A stretch of 5,448 nucleotides of DNA from an uncultured Faecalibacterium sp. GTDB taxonomy: Bacteria; Bacillota; Clostridia; Oscillospirales; Ruminococcaceae. Shown piece after piece: positions 1 to 4,839 of this stretch (positions are counted from its first letter, which is position 1; each line of letters opens with the position of its first letter). The notes under the pieces were generated by a model. The model had not been told where the DNA came from. It ran no database searches and saw nothing but the letters and a program-made list of their open reading frames with translations. The DNA lies in contig CABQER010000062.1 in assembly GCA_902463235.1 (NCBI GenBank), positions 1 to 5,448 of the forward strand, given 5' to 3'. The position numbers and the translations under genes were made by a program.

Positions 1-1364
1 TGCGTCTCCCGCCGGAGGATGCGGCAGACCATGAACAGGCAGTAGAACATCGCCAGACCCCATGCAAAGGGGTTGGAAAGACAGATGCCCAGATACCCAA
101 GGCCGGTCTTTACCGCCAGCACGCCGCCAAGGCTGCGGCCGATCAGCTCACCCACGCCGGAAACAACGGCCAGCACGCTGTAGCCAAGCCCCTGCAAAGT
201 GTTGCGGAAGATCATCAGCAGGCCATGGAAACAGAACAGCATACTCATGACGCTGAGGTACTGGATAGCACCCGCCGTGACGGCGGGGTCGGCATCGCCC
301 AGCACCAGCCCCACCGCGTAGGGCTTGATGAAAAAGATCACGCCCCATGCCGCAGCGCAGTAGAGCAGCTGCACCATGCAGCCGTCCTTGATGCCCTGCC
401 GGATGCGGTCGGTGCGGTGGGCGCCGTGATTCTGCCCCACATAGGTAGCCATGGCCATGCCTACGCTCTCCATGGGCAGGGTGAACATCTGACGGATCTT
501 TTCGCCTGCGGTCTGGGCTGCCACGGCGGTGCTGCCCAGCAGGTTGATGGCGTCCTGCATGATGACTGCGCCGATGGCCGAGACGGAGTATTCAAACCCC
601 ATGGGAAGACCGATATAGGCCAGCCGCTTGCAGTGCCCTGCCGAAAGCAGGGCGCGCGGCTGCCGGAAGGAAAGCTCCTCCTGCTTTGCCGTGCGGGCAA
701 AGAACCAGTAAGCGCACAGCCCGCCGCTGAGCAGCTGGCTGAGCACGGTGGCAATGGCGGCGCCGTCCACCCCCATGCCCAGCGGCACGATGAAAAGGTA
801 GTCCAGCAGAATGTTCACCACGCTGGCGACCAGCAGGAAATAAAACGGGTGTTGGGAATCCCCCAGTGCCCGCAGCACGCTGGAAGCGTAGTTGTACAGC
901 ACCGTAGCCGGGATGCCCAGAAAAATGAGCCGGATGTAGAGCACCGCATCGGTGTACAGTTCCTCCGGCGTATGGATGAGCCGGAGCAGCGGCCCCGCCA
1001 TCAGGGTGGTAAGCACCGTGAACACCACGCTCAGCACCAGACAGAGCAGTGCGCCGTTCAGCAGGTATTTTTGCAGCCCGTCCTTATCCTTTGCGCCAAA
1101 GGTCTCTGCCGCCGGGATGCCAAAGCCCACGCAGGCTCCCTGCACAAAGCCCAGAATGAGGAAGTTGAGGGAGTAGGTGGTGCCCACCGCGCCCAGCGCA
1201 TCGGTGCCCAGACACCGCCCCACAATGACGGTATCCGCAAAGCTGTACAGCTGCTGAAATAAGGTGCCCAGCACCAGCGGCAAAGCAAACCGCAAGATCT
1301 GAAACAGCGGCTTGCCCACCGTAAGGTCGGTGGTGCCGGATCTCTTCTTTTCGATCGTAGCCAT
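1..1364 (-). CDS. MATE family efflux transporter (C-terminal end beyond window)
   Basis: Inner-membrane secondary transporter, expected to export cationic drugs or metabolites in exchange for Na+ or H+. The reading frame is open from the ATG at 1364 to the window edge, 454 codons, close to the usual 440-470 aa, so only a few residues should be missing. The N-terminal half has the family signature QQLYSFADTVIVGR (residues 37-50) after a first hydrophobic helix. Many hydrophobic segments follow, and a second pseudo-symmetric half begins near the GLPMGFEYS stretch (about residue 255). The start is supported by AAGGAG at 1375-1380, 10 nt upstream. The substrate cannot be told from sequence. The opposite strand also stays open for 345 codons (225-1262), but that is a shadow of this GC-rich gene. 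It could be resident chromosome or cargo of an element that ends at the tRNA remnant at 2426. Confidence 0.93.
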   Translation of the reverse strand, partial: MATIEKKRSGTTDLTVGKPLFQILRFALPLVLGTLFQQLYSFADTVIVGRCLGTDALGAVGTTYSLNFLILGFVQGACVGFGIPAAETFGAKDKDGLQKYLLNGALLCLVLSVVFTVLTTLMAGPLLRLIHTPEELYTDAVLYIRLIFLGIPATVLYNYASSVLRALGDSQHPFYFLLVASVVNILLDYLFIVPLGMGVDGAAIATVLSQLLSGGLCAYWFFARTAKQEELSFRQPRALLSAGHCKRLAYIGLPMGFEYSVSAIGAVIMQDAINLLGSTAVAAQTAGEKIRQMFTLPMESVGMAMATYVGQNHGAHRTDRIRQGIKDGCMVQLLYCAAAWGVIFFIKPYAVGLVLGDADPAVTAGAIQYLSVMSMLFCFHGLLMIFRNTLQGLGYSVLAVVSGVGELIGRSLGGVLAVKTGLGYLGICLSNPFAWGLAMFYCLFMVCRILRRET

Positions 1365-1405
1365 AGCGGAAAAACTCCTTATCTATTTTGTTTTCCTTTT
1401 TTCTT

Positions 1406-1414
1406 ATTGTATCA
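1406..1414 (-). promoter_or_regulatory. Extended -10 promoter of the MATE gene
   Basis: Read on the minus strand, TGATACAAT is an extended -10 (TG-n-TACAAT). It lies about 40 bp before the start codon, in an AT-rich leader with a good ribosome site. No convincing -35 is visible at 17-18 bp, which suits an extended -10 promoter or one needing an activator. The -10 is embedded in a hyphenated dyad, ATTGT-nnn-ACAAT (1406-1418), so a regulator could compete with RNA polymerase here. Confidence 0.45.
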
Positions 1415-1471
1415 CAATCTCGGACGGTAGCTGAACCGTTTCTGTGATAGAAAAACTGCTTTTTGTGATAG
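1410..1471. promoter_or_regulatory. Three TGTGATA-type repeats upstream of the MATE gene
   Basis: TGTGATA occurs on the plus strand at 1443-1449 and 1465-1471 (22 bp apart, about two helical turns). It occurs in inverted orientation as TATCACA at 1410-1416, overlapping the -10. Three copies in about 60 bp of promoter DNA suggest a binding site for a transcription factor controlling the transporter. The repeat is short and AT-rich, so chance cannot be excluded. Confidence 0.25.
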
Positions 1472-1507
1472 GAATAAAATGCGGGCGGTATTATCAGAGC
1501 CTAAAGC

Positions 1508-1801
1508 TGGTGGGCAATCAAGTGCTGGAACGCATATCGTACGATCAAACGAAAATTTTGACTTTTCCAGTTTCGACCACTTAAACTTTTATGCATTTGT
1601 AGTATCATAAAGCTAGAGGATAGCGGCAATGATCGGCTATCGCTGGCGATGAAGCAACTGACTGGTTCGGCATCAGCCGATTGCAGAGCCAAATCATGGG
1701 TTGAGCGAAAACCACAAGCCGAATAGATTCCTGGAATCGAACAAAAACGCTATGACAAAGGGTGCCCATTAACTTATGACAAAATCATAGGTTGGTGGGC
1801 A
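1508..1801 (+). repeat. Direct repeat TGGTGGGCA bracketing the gene-free stretch
   Basis: TGGTGGGCA occurs at 1508-1516 and again at 1793-1801, and both copies continue into a related TC-GTG stretch. The second copy is the 3' arm of the hairpin at 1761-1803. The 5' arm of that hairpin could pair almost as well with the first copy, giving two alternative folds. The repeats might also be the scar or ends of a small mobile sequence. No protein gene is credible in this stretch: the minus-strand frame at 1501-1692 starts with TTG, has no ribosome site and shows no recognisable domain. Confidence 0.3.
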
Positions 1802-1812
1802 TCGTGTTCTTT
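1594..1812 (+). ncRNA. Candidate structured RNA, about 215 nt
   Basis: A plus-strand promoter may lie at 1558-1587 (TTGACT, 18-bp spacer, TAAACT). Downstream come consecutive short hairpins: GATAGC/GCTATC (1619-1641), TCGGC/GCCGA with loop ATCA (1667-1680) and GATTC/GAATC with loop CTG (1726-1738). They are followed by the long hairpin at 1761-1803. No open reading frame explains the stretch. The idea rests on clustered pairings and the G-U strand bias of the last stem; I recognise no known RNA family. It may equally be a decayed gene or element remnant. Confidence 0.25.
1761..1803 (+). terminator. 19-bp hairpin with plus-strand G-U pairs
   Basis: Arms 1761-1779 and 1785-1803 pair without a mismatch around a CAAAA loop, using four G-U pairs (1762-1802, 1769-1795, 1770-1794, 1774-1790). 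On the minus strand these become A-C mismatches, so the structure favours plus-strand RNA. The following GTGTTCTTT is a modest U-rich tail, so this may be an intrinsic terminator of a plus-strand transcript. It also sits just past the stop of the minus-strand gene at 1824 and could stop that transcript weakly. Confidence 0.4.
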
Positions 1813-1823
1813 ATGAGGTGCGC

Positions 1824-2072
1824 TCAATCTTCCAGTCTCCCGTGGTCACACCCCAGCGATAAATAATGTTCCATCTCCCCTCTCAGCACCATCTGTGCGT
1901 ACTCCAGCGGCTGGTTGTACAGCAGCCAGTCAAGCTCAGCCCGCTGTGCCGGGGTGTTGCCGTACGCATCCTCAATGGCGATGCAGTCGATGGCAAGGGT
2001 GGTGCCATCTGCAAACCCGGCTACCACCCGGTTGGTGTCCATATTGAAGCAGCAGGAAAGCAGTTTGTTCAT
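1824..2072 (-). CDS. Small uncharacterised protein, DUF6061-like (82 aa)
   Basis: Function unknown. The protein opens with NKLLSCCFNMDTNRVVAGF and a short hydrophilic region, followed by a helical part with QRAELDWLLYNQPLEYAQ and an acidic C-terminus. This layout (fMDT...DGT...IDcIAiE...AELDWLlYN.PL.YA) matches, from memory, a short Firmicutes family annotated DUF6061 that is often found on mobile elements. The label is tentative. I choose the ATG at 2072 rather than the one at 2084 because GAGG lies 6 nt upstream of it, while the outer ATG has no ribosome site. It stands alone, transcribed away from the tRNA remnant, with no clear promoter in the repeat-rich DNA upstream. Confidence 0.65.
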   Translation of the reverse strand: MNKLLSCCFNMDTNRVVAGFADGTTLAIDCIAIEDAYGNTPAQRAELDWLLYNQPLEYAQMVLRGEMEHYLSLGCDHGRLED

Positions 2073-2179
2073 GGTGAACCTCATTTCTATATCAAACGGT
2101 GTCTGTTCGGATGTCCTAAACCCTGCTATAGAACCGATGTGTCAGGTAAGATTGTTGTTTGGATAAAACTGGAAGATTT

Positions 2180-2327
2180 TGCACAATAAATACCGTTGAA
2201 ATCTAGCTTTTGGGGCTGTGCGAAACAGCCTGTTTTGCCGGGCTGATTTTGGCGCTGCACACTTTTGCACATTTTCTGCACATCGCAAGGATGGATAACA
2301 GGTGCAAAGGAGTGCAAATAATGCAAA
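2180..2327 (+). repeat. Helically phased TGCACA / TGCAAA repeats left of the att core
   Basis: TGCACA occurs at 2180, 2256, 2266 and 2277; TGCAAA occurs at 2303, 2313 and 2322. Within the two clusters the spacing is 9-11 bp, one helical turn, so bound proteins would line up on one face of the DNA. Two copies extend to (G/A)TGCAAAGGA (2302-2311 and 2321-2330). Tyrosine integrases and excisionases bind such direct repeats in attachment-site arms. The short frames overlapping this DNA on the minus strand lack ribosome sites and are not counted as genes. The 2073-2425 interval holds no other feature I can support. Confidence 0.5.
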
Positions 2328-2425
2328 GGAATACAATAGATTCACAATGCTAAAATCACGGTGTTTCGATAGAATTTACGATTCTTCGTGAATTGTTGGA
2401 ATGGACGAAAGATGCCGCTCGGTTT

Positions 2426-2470
2426 CTACGAATCAGTAGGCCGGGGGTTCGAGTCCCTTCCATCGCACCA
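2426..2470 (+). tRNA. 3' half of tRNA-Arg(ACG), attachment-site remnant
   Basis: The segment starts with the anticodon loop CTACGAA (anticodon ACG). It continues through the 3' anticodon strand TCAGT, variable loop AGGCC, T arm (GGGGG-TTCGAGT-CCCTT), the 3' acceptor strand CCATCGC, discriminator A and encoded CCA. The 5' half is missing: the bases before the loop (GGTTT) do not pair with TCAGT, no D arm is present, and no GCGATGG acceptor strand precedes it. The break at the anticodon loop is a classic crossover point for tyrosine-recombinase integration into tRNA genes. The fragment is therefore read as one attachment site, not a working tRNA. Confidence 0.85.
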
Positions 2471-2474
2471 AGTA

Positions 2475-2529
2475 AAATCCCACGATTGACCGTTGAAAAT
2501 ACGGTGTAAATCGTGGGATTTCTTGTTTT
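2475..2529 (+). terminator. Intrinsic terminator of the tRNA-Arg locus
   Basis: A 13-bp outer stem (2475-2487 with 2509-2521; AAATCCCACGATT and its complement) encloses an inner 5-bp stem (ACCGT/ACGGT, 2489-2493 with 2501-2505). It is followed by CTTGTTTT. It begins 4 nt after the CCA and would end transcription of the intact tRNA gene. Its survival next to the half tRNA means the attachment region, or the old chromosomal flank, extends past the CCA. Confidence 0.8.
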
Positions 2530-2554
2530 ACATAGGCTTCAAAAGGGTTGGAAA

Positions 2555-2615
2555 GTGCCTTATTTGTGCCTTATGGCTCAAAAAATGCCTCTCGTGTGCC
2601 TTACAGAGTGCCTTG
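2555..2615 (+). repeat. Five direct (G/A)TGCCTTA repeats right of the att core (putative integrase arm sites)
   Basis: GTGCCTTA lies at 2555-2562, 2566-2573 and 2596-2603, GTGCCTTG at 2608-2615, and a weaker ATGCCTCT at 2585-2592. The starts are 11, 19, 11 and 12 bp apart, and all copies face the same way. They lie 85-145 bp from the tRNA CCA end, where arm-type sites of a tyrosine integrase are expected. The stretch between the terminator (2529) and 2743 contains no gene I can support; the Cys-rich frames across it have no ribosome site and are generated by the repeats. Confidence 0.6.
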
Positions 2616-2673
2616 TGCTGGATGCCCGGCGGAGCGGGTGTTTTCGCCTGTTCATCGCCTGTTTGGGGCGAAG

Positions 2674-2708
2674 AAAAAGCCTGTCCGGTGTGTAGCCGGG
2701 CGGGCTTT
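2674..2708 (-). terminator. Intrinsic terminator after the sigma-like gene
   Basis: On the minus strand, AAAGCC (2708-2703) pairs with GGCTTT (2681-2676). Inside is a CCGG/CCGG stem (2699-2696 with 2688-2685) separated by a symmetric 3-nt internal loop. The stem runs into TTTTTCTT. It starts about 35 nt past the stop codon at 2744, so it is well placed to end that transcript. Confidence 0.55.
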
Positions 2709-2743
2709 CGTGCTGTCTGTGGGTGCTGTGGCTCTATCGTGGG

Positions 2744-3169
2744 TCATGCACTCTGGGCGGTGGGCTTCTCTTTTTCAGTCTTGGCAAGGTAGTTGTAGGC
2801 CATGCGGCAGACACCCTCCTCGGTGTAGTAGTCCCCCAAGAGGTCCGCAACCTCTGCCCATGTCAGGCAGCGGACAAAGCGCAGACGGAAAATCAGATAC
2901 AGGCGTGCGTCCTGAATCGTGGCGCAAAAGGCAACGGCCTTATCTCGCTCCTGTTCAGCCTGTTCCTCAAGGTAGGTGATTCGTGCATCCATGTCGGCGA
3001 TCTCAACGGCCAGCCTCCCGGTGCTGTCTTTCACGCCGGATGCGTGGGGCATACCGTTCAGTGAGGGTGCAGCGGGTTCGGCTTGTTCGCGCAGGAACTT
3101 CAAAGCCTCACGGTTCTTTTGGATGGTCTCATTCAGGTGGAAGTAGCGAGAGATCTCTGTGAGTGTCAT
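2744..3169 (-). CDS. DUF1492-like regulator with sigma-region-4-type helix-turn-helix (141 aa)
   Basis: Probable DNA-binding regulator of the phage/ICE type. The N-terminus is a helical, charged segment (about residues 12-32). It is followed by the conserved GMPHASG...DSTGRLAVEIADM block (39-60), a coiled-coil-like stretch (61-80), and a C-terminal helix-turn-helix around RLRFVRCLTWAEVADLLG...EEGVCRMAYNYL (95-128), like sigma-70 region 4. In phages, proteins of this layout often switch on late or packaging genes; that role here is inference. The ATG at 3169 is preferred over 3187 because AAAGGGG lies 5 nt upstream of it. A terminator separates it from the operon upstream, so it has its own promoter. 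It is the element gene nearest the attachment site. Confidence 0.78.
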   Translation of the reverse strand: MTLTEISRYFHLNETIQKNREALKFLREQAEPAAPSLNGMPHASGVKDSTGRLAVEIADMDARITYLEEQAEQERDKAVAFCATIQDARLYLIFRLRFVRCLTWAEVADLLGDYYTEEGVCRMAYNYLAKTEKEKPTAQSA

Positions 3170-3200
3170 TGTTTCCCCTTTCATCAATTCGACTGCGCCT

Positions 3201-3209
3201 ATTTTACCA
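3201..3209 (-). promoter_or_regulatory. Possible extended -10 for the sigma-like gene
   Basis: Read on the minus strand, TGGTAAAAT (TG-n-TAAAAT) lies about 32 bp before the start at 3169 and downstream of the upstream operon's terminator. No good -35 is visible at the right distance. It is the best candidate in the 70 bp available. Confidence 0.3.
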
Positions 3210-3240
3210 CAGAAGAAAGCAAGAATCTATCATAGAACGA

Positions 3241-3286
3241 TGAAAAACACCCTCTGCGGCCGTTTGTGGGTTGTCAGAGGGTGTTT
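3241..3286 (-). terminator. Intrinsic terminator of the leftward operon
   Basis: Perfect 12-bp stem: AAACACCCTCTG at 3245-3256 with its complement at 3275-3286, and an 18-nt loop. On the minus strand it runs into TTTTTCA. It lies directly after the stop of the 88-aa gene at 3290 and closes the five-gene leftward operon. Confidence 0.85.
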
Positions 3287-3289
3287 CTG

Positions 3290-3556
3290 TCACTGTTCGA
3301 TGGTCTGTGCCTTGCGCTTCCGCCGGGCGCGTTCTTCCCGGATGCCCTGCACCCTGCCAGCGTTCCAAAGGGCGGTGATAAGCCCCATGAAGCGATATGC
3401 GCCTGTTAGGCCAAATTCATTGGGGACTTCTGTAATGGCGTTGAAAAGCTGACTTACTTCCTTGAGGGTCTGGGACGAACTCCACAGCCACGACATTTTC
3501 ACGGCTTCTTCTGTGGTAACGGTGGGAATTCTGGGGGTGCAATCAGAGTGCTGCAT
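3290..3556 (-). CDS. Hypothetical protein, 88 aa, last gene of the leftward operon
   Basis: Unrecognised. The start at 3556 is chosen over 3574 because GAGG lies 6 nt before it. The protein has a central Trp-rich helical section (AVKMSWLWSSSQTLKEVSQLF) and a hydrophobic GAYRFMGLITALWNAGRV stretch. It ends in a very basic tail (REERARRKRKAQ), so binding to nucleic acid or membrane are both possible. It is not long enough for a clear transmembrane call. It sits 102 bp behind the preceding gene, a gap holding alternative hairpins (3623-3661), and just before the operon terminator. Confidence 0.6.
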   Translation of the reverse strand: MQHSDCTPRIPTVTTEEAVKMSWLWSSSQTLKEVSQLFNAITEVPNEFGLTGAYRFMGLITALWNAGRVQGIREERARRKRKAQTIEQ

Positions 3557-3622
3557 AGTGTACCTCGCTTTCATAATTCAATTAAAGTGCCGGAAATTTT
3601 CTCGGCTGACTGGGTAAAGATA

Positions 3623-3661
3623 GGGCTTGTAAAGCCCGCTGCCAGCCCGGCGGGGGCTTTA
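3623..3661 (-). other. Competing hairpins between two operon genes
   Basis: TAAAGCCC (3630-3637) can pair with GGGCTTTA (3654-3661), or its AAGCCC part can pair with GGGCTT (3623-3628) across a 3-nt loop. The two folds exclude each other. The larger hairpin includes the stop codon of the 51-aa gene. There is no U-tract, so it is not a standard terminator; it could be an RNA-processing or attenuation element that lowers expression of the last gene. Confidence 0.3.
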
Positions 3662-3814
3662 CAGTACCTTGGGCGTGTTCGGCATGGCTTCCACTCTCTG
3701 GGGCTGCTGCGCTGCATCGTGCAGCGCATGGAGATAGGTCAACAGGCGGTCTTTGTCGGCAGCTGACAGGCTGCGGACACGGCAGAGGACTTCTTGCCAC
3801 TGGGCTGCGGTCAT
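3659..3814 (-). CDS. Hypothetical protein, 51 aa, translationally coupled
   Basis: Unrecognised. The ATG at 3814 overlaps the stop of the upstream gene (ATGA), and AAGGGGG lies 9 nt before it, which fixes the start. The larger frame reaching back to 3895 lies inside the upstream gene and is not used. The protein begins MTAAQWQEVLCRV and contains an amphipathic helical run (SAADKDRLLTYLHALHDAA), then a short Pro-rich end. It could be a small partner of the 109-aa protein, given the tight coupling. Confidence 0.6.
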   Translation of the reverse strand: MTAAQWQEVLCRVRSLSAADKDRLLTYLHALHDAAQQPQRVEAMPNTPKVL

Positions 3815-4140
3815 ACCGCTGCACCCCCTTCCAGCAGCTTGGCCACACTCTTGCCGGCCTTTGCTGCGGCTGCATCCAGTGCGGCCAGCTTCCACAGAAA
3901 GCCGGTGTCAACCTTGGCGGTCAGGCTCTCGCCATTGTGGATCGCTGCCACGGTGTAGCCCTGCTGGGCGTACTGCTGCCGGATCCAGCTCTGCGGGGTC
4001 TGGTTCAGGTGGTCGAGCGTGTTCATCCGGCCACCATCCAACACGATGCTTTCCCGGTGCAGGGTGCGGGGCTTTGCTTCCCGCTGGTCGATGTACTCCA
4101 CCTCGAAGGCGTGCAAGCTGATTTTCTTCTCCAACTTCAT
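3811..4140 (-). CDS. Hypothetical protein, 109 aa
   Basis: Unrecognised. The start at 4140 (MKLEKKISLHAFEVEY) is preferred over 4146 because GGGAGG lies 8 nt upstream of it but only 2 nt from the earlier ATG. The first 75 residues look like a compact mixed alpha/beta domain (FEVEYIDQ, HRESIVLDGG, YTVAAIHNGE). The last 30 are an Ala/Lys-rich helix (LWKLAALDAAAAKAGKSVAKLL). No catalytic motif is visible. It precedes the 51-aa gene with a 4-nt ATGA overlap and follows a frameshifted gene across 62 bp containing a GC-rich hairpin. Confidence 0.65.
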   Translation of the reverse strand: MKLEKKISLHAFEVEYIDQREAKPRTLHRESIVLDGGRMNTLDHLNQTPQSWIRQQYAQQGYTVAAIHNGESLTAKVDTGFLWKLAALDAAAAKAGKSVAKLLEGGAAV

Positions 4141-4161
4141 GGTCATATCCTCCCATCATGT

Positions 4162-4187
4162 CCGGCGGGCTTCCATCTTCCCGCCGG
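4162..4187 (-). other. GC-rich hairpin before the 109-aa gene
   Basis: CCGGCGGG (4162-4169) and CCCGCCGG (4180-4187) form a perfect 8-bp stem with a 10-nt loop, between the end of the frameshifted gene and the ribosome site at about 4150. There is no U-tract. It may stabilise or delimit a processed operon mRNA. Confidence 0.35.
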
Positions 4188-4202
4188 GGGGTTCTGCTCG
4201 TG

Positions 4203-4534
4203 TTACAGGGCTTCCAGCAGCTGCACCTGCGATGCACCGAAGAACGATGCCCGGTAGGTCTGGCCGTCTCCCTTGCTGCTGTGGATCAGCACCGCCTGAA
4301 ACAGAGCCTTTGCACCATGCGCCACCATGTACCCGGCGGCTTTCCAGCCCGCCCAGGTGTTCACGGGCTCGGTGATCCCGGCGGTCTGCTGGGCTTCCTC
4401 GATGCGATGGGCGTTGACCGGAGCAGCCTTTGCGCTGTTCCATGCCCGGTGCAGGGCTTCGGCAAGTTGCTCACACCCTTGCGGTACAGCTTCCACGCCT
4501 TGTGCATGATCTCGGAGAGATTGTACTTCTTCAT
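4203..4534 (-). pseudogene. Frameshifted small element gene (MKKYNLSEIM-type), about 110 aa if repaired
   Basis: The start at 4534 has GAGG 5-6 nt upstream and overlaps the stop of the 57-aa gene (ATGA). The first 23 codons read MKKYNLSEIMHKAWKLYRKG-VSN, an opening I associate from memory with small proteins of clostridial mobile elements. The frame then runs into unrelated sequence. Adding one A near 4464-4465 (one T in the mRNA, AACTTGCC to AACTTTGCC) restores VSN-F-AEALHRAWNSAKA and continues to the stop at 4203 with TWAGWKAAGYMVAHGAKALF and a KGDGQTYRASFF end. The longer frame from 4640 lacks a ribosome site. The indel may be a real mutation or a sequencing error; no classic slippery heptamer is present. 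Function unknown. Confidence 0.62.
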
Positions 4535-4704
4535 ACTGTCCTCGCTTTACTTTGCGGGTCAGCTCCTGTATAATGGGCTTGACCCTGTTGTGGGTTTGGC
4601 TCGGTGTGTGTTTGGTAGACGGCACCGGGCCATTTTTCATATACAGCTTTCAGGAAGTGGGTTACTGTCTTAGCTGGCGTTCTGCTCTTGCGCTCCCGGT
4701 ACAT
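4531..4704 (-). CDS. Small basic hypothetical protein, 57 aa, first gene of the leftward operon
   Basis: Unrecognised. The frame starts at ATG 4704 with AAGGGG 6 nt upstream, about 40 nt after the predicted transcription start. It ends in an ATGA overlap with the next gene's start at 4534, the same junction type as at 3811-3814. The N-terminus is basic (MYRERKSRTPAKT). A helical THFLKAVYEKWPGAVY section follows, then a polar C-terminus rich in Gln, Thr and Pro. Position right behind a repressible promoter, ribosome site and coupled stop all support a real gene despite its size. Confidence 0.6.
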   Translation of the reverse strand: MYRERKSRTPAKTVTHFLKAVYEKWPGAVYQTHTEPNPQQGQAHYTGADPQSKARTV

Positions 4705-4749
4705 CCTTCGCCCCTTGCCTTCCGGTCGTGCTTCCCTTGCTGTGTCTAT

Positions 4750-4778
4750 ATTATAGCACTAACATCTAGTGCATTCTA
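4750..4778 (-). promoter_or_regulatory. Leftward operon promoter
   Basis: Minus strand: perfect -10 TATAAT at 4755-4750, and a -35 of TAGAAT (3 of 6 consensus) at 4778-4773 with a 17-bp spacer. The predicted start at about 4743 gives a leader of roughly 40 nt to the ATG at 4704. The spacer is exactly the first operator dyad, so repressor binding should exclude RNA polymerase. The weak -35 suggests moderate strength. Confidence 0.65.
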
Positions 4779-4839
4779 TTGACGAAATGCACGAATATCA
4801 AGTGCTGTTACTGTGTATATTTGAACTTGATTCTAGTGC
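4756..4839. promoter_or_regulatory. Three-operator array between divergent promoters
   Basis: O1 at 4756-4772 is a perfect dyad, GCACTA-ACATC-TAGTGC. O2 at 4789-4805 is GCACGA-ATATC-AAGTGC (10 of 12 arm bases match O1). O3 at 4823-4839 is GAACTT-GATTC-TAGTGC, one perfect and one weak arm. All are 17 bp long, with centres 33 and 34 bp apart, about three helical turns. O1 fills the spacer of the leftward promoter and O3 overlaps the -35 of the rightward promoter. The likely binder is the Cro/C1-type protein encoded at 4884. Confidence 0.7.

Noticed and set aside
225..1262. 345-codon plus-strand open frame
   Set aside because: It lies wholly antisense to the MATE gene, is rich in His, Gln and Ala with no domain, and has no ribosome site. 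It is a shadow caused by high GC.
1501..1692. 63-aa minus-strand frame in the gene-free stretch
   Set aside because: TTG start, no ribosome site, no recognisable domain, and the DNA is full of hairpins. It could be a remnant of a gene, but nothing supports it as coding.
2213..2236. GGCTGT/ACAGCC hairpin followed by TGTTTT, as a terminator
   Set aside because: The stem is only 6-7 bp and no plus-strand gene lies upstream. It may simply be part of the repeat-rich att arm.
2126..2345. Two overlapping 66-67-aa minus-strand frames
   Set aside because: They read through the TGCACA/TGCAAA repeats and have no ribosome site.
2398..2470. A complete but divergent tRNA gene including the upstream ATGG
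   Set aside because: Only four bases (ATGG, 2401-2404) could pair with the acceptor. There is no D arm, and the 5' anticodon strand does not pair with TCAGT. The length is also too short, so only the 3' half is called.
2493..2979. Cys-rich plus-strand frames across the TGCCTTA repeats
   Set aside because: The Cys/Leu bias comes from the TGCCTT repeats, no ribosome site is present, and they run antisense into the sigma-like gene.
3753..4375. Several plus-strand frames opposite the operon
   Set aside because: All are antisense shadows of coupled, ribosome-site-bearing minus-strand genes and show Arg/Ser/Pro-rich low-information sequence.
4203..4640. 145-aa minus-strand frame as an intact gene
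   Set aside because: No ribosome site at 4640, and its first 58 residues overlap the 57-aa gene in another frame. The start at 4534 with GAGG and an ATGA overlap plus a one-base frameshift explains the data better.
4823..4833. LexA (SOS) box GAAC-TTG-ATTC in front of the repressor and dinD
   Set aside because: The spacing is one base short of the Gram-positive GAAC-N4-GTTC consensus and one arm is wrong. The same bases are better explained by the third operator and the -35.
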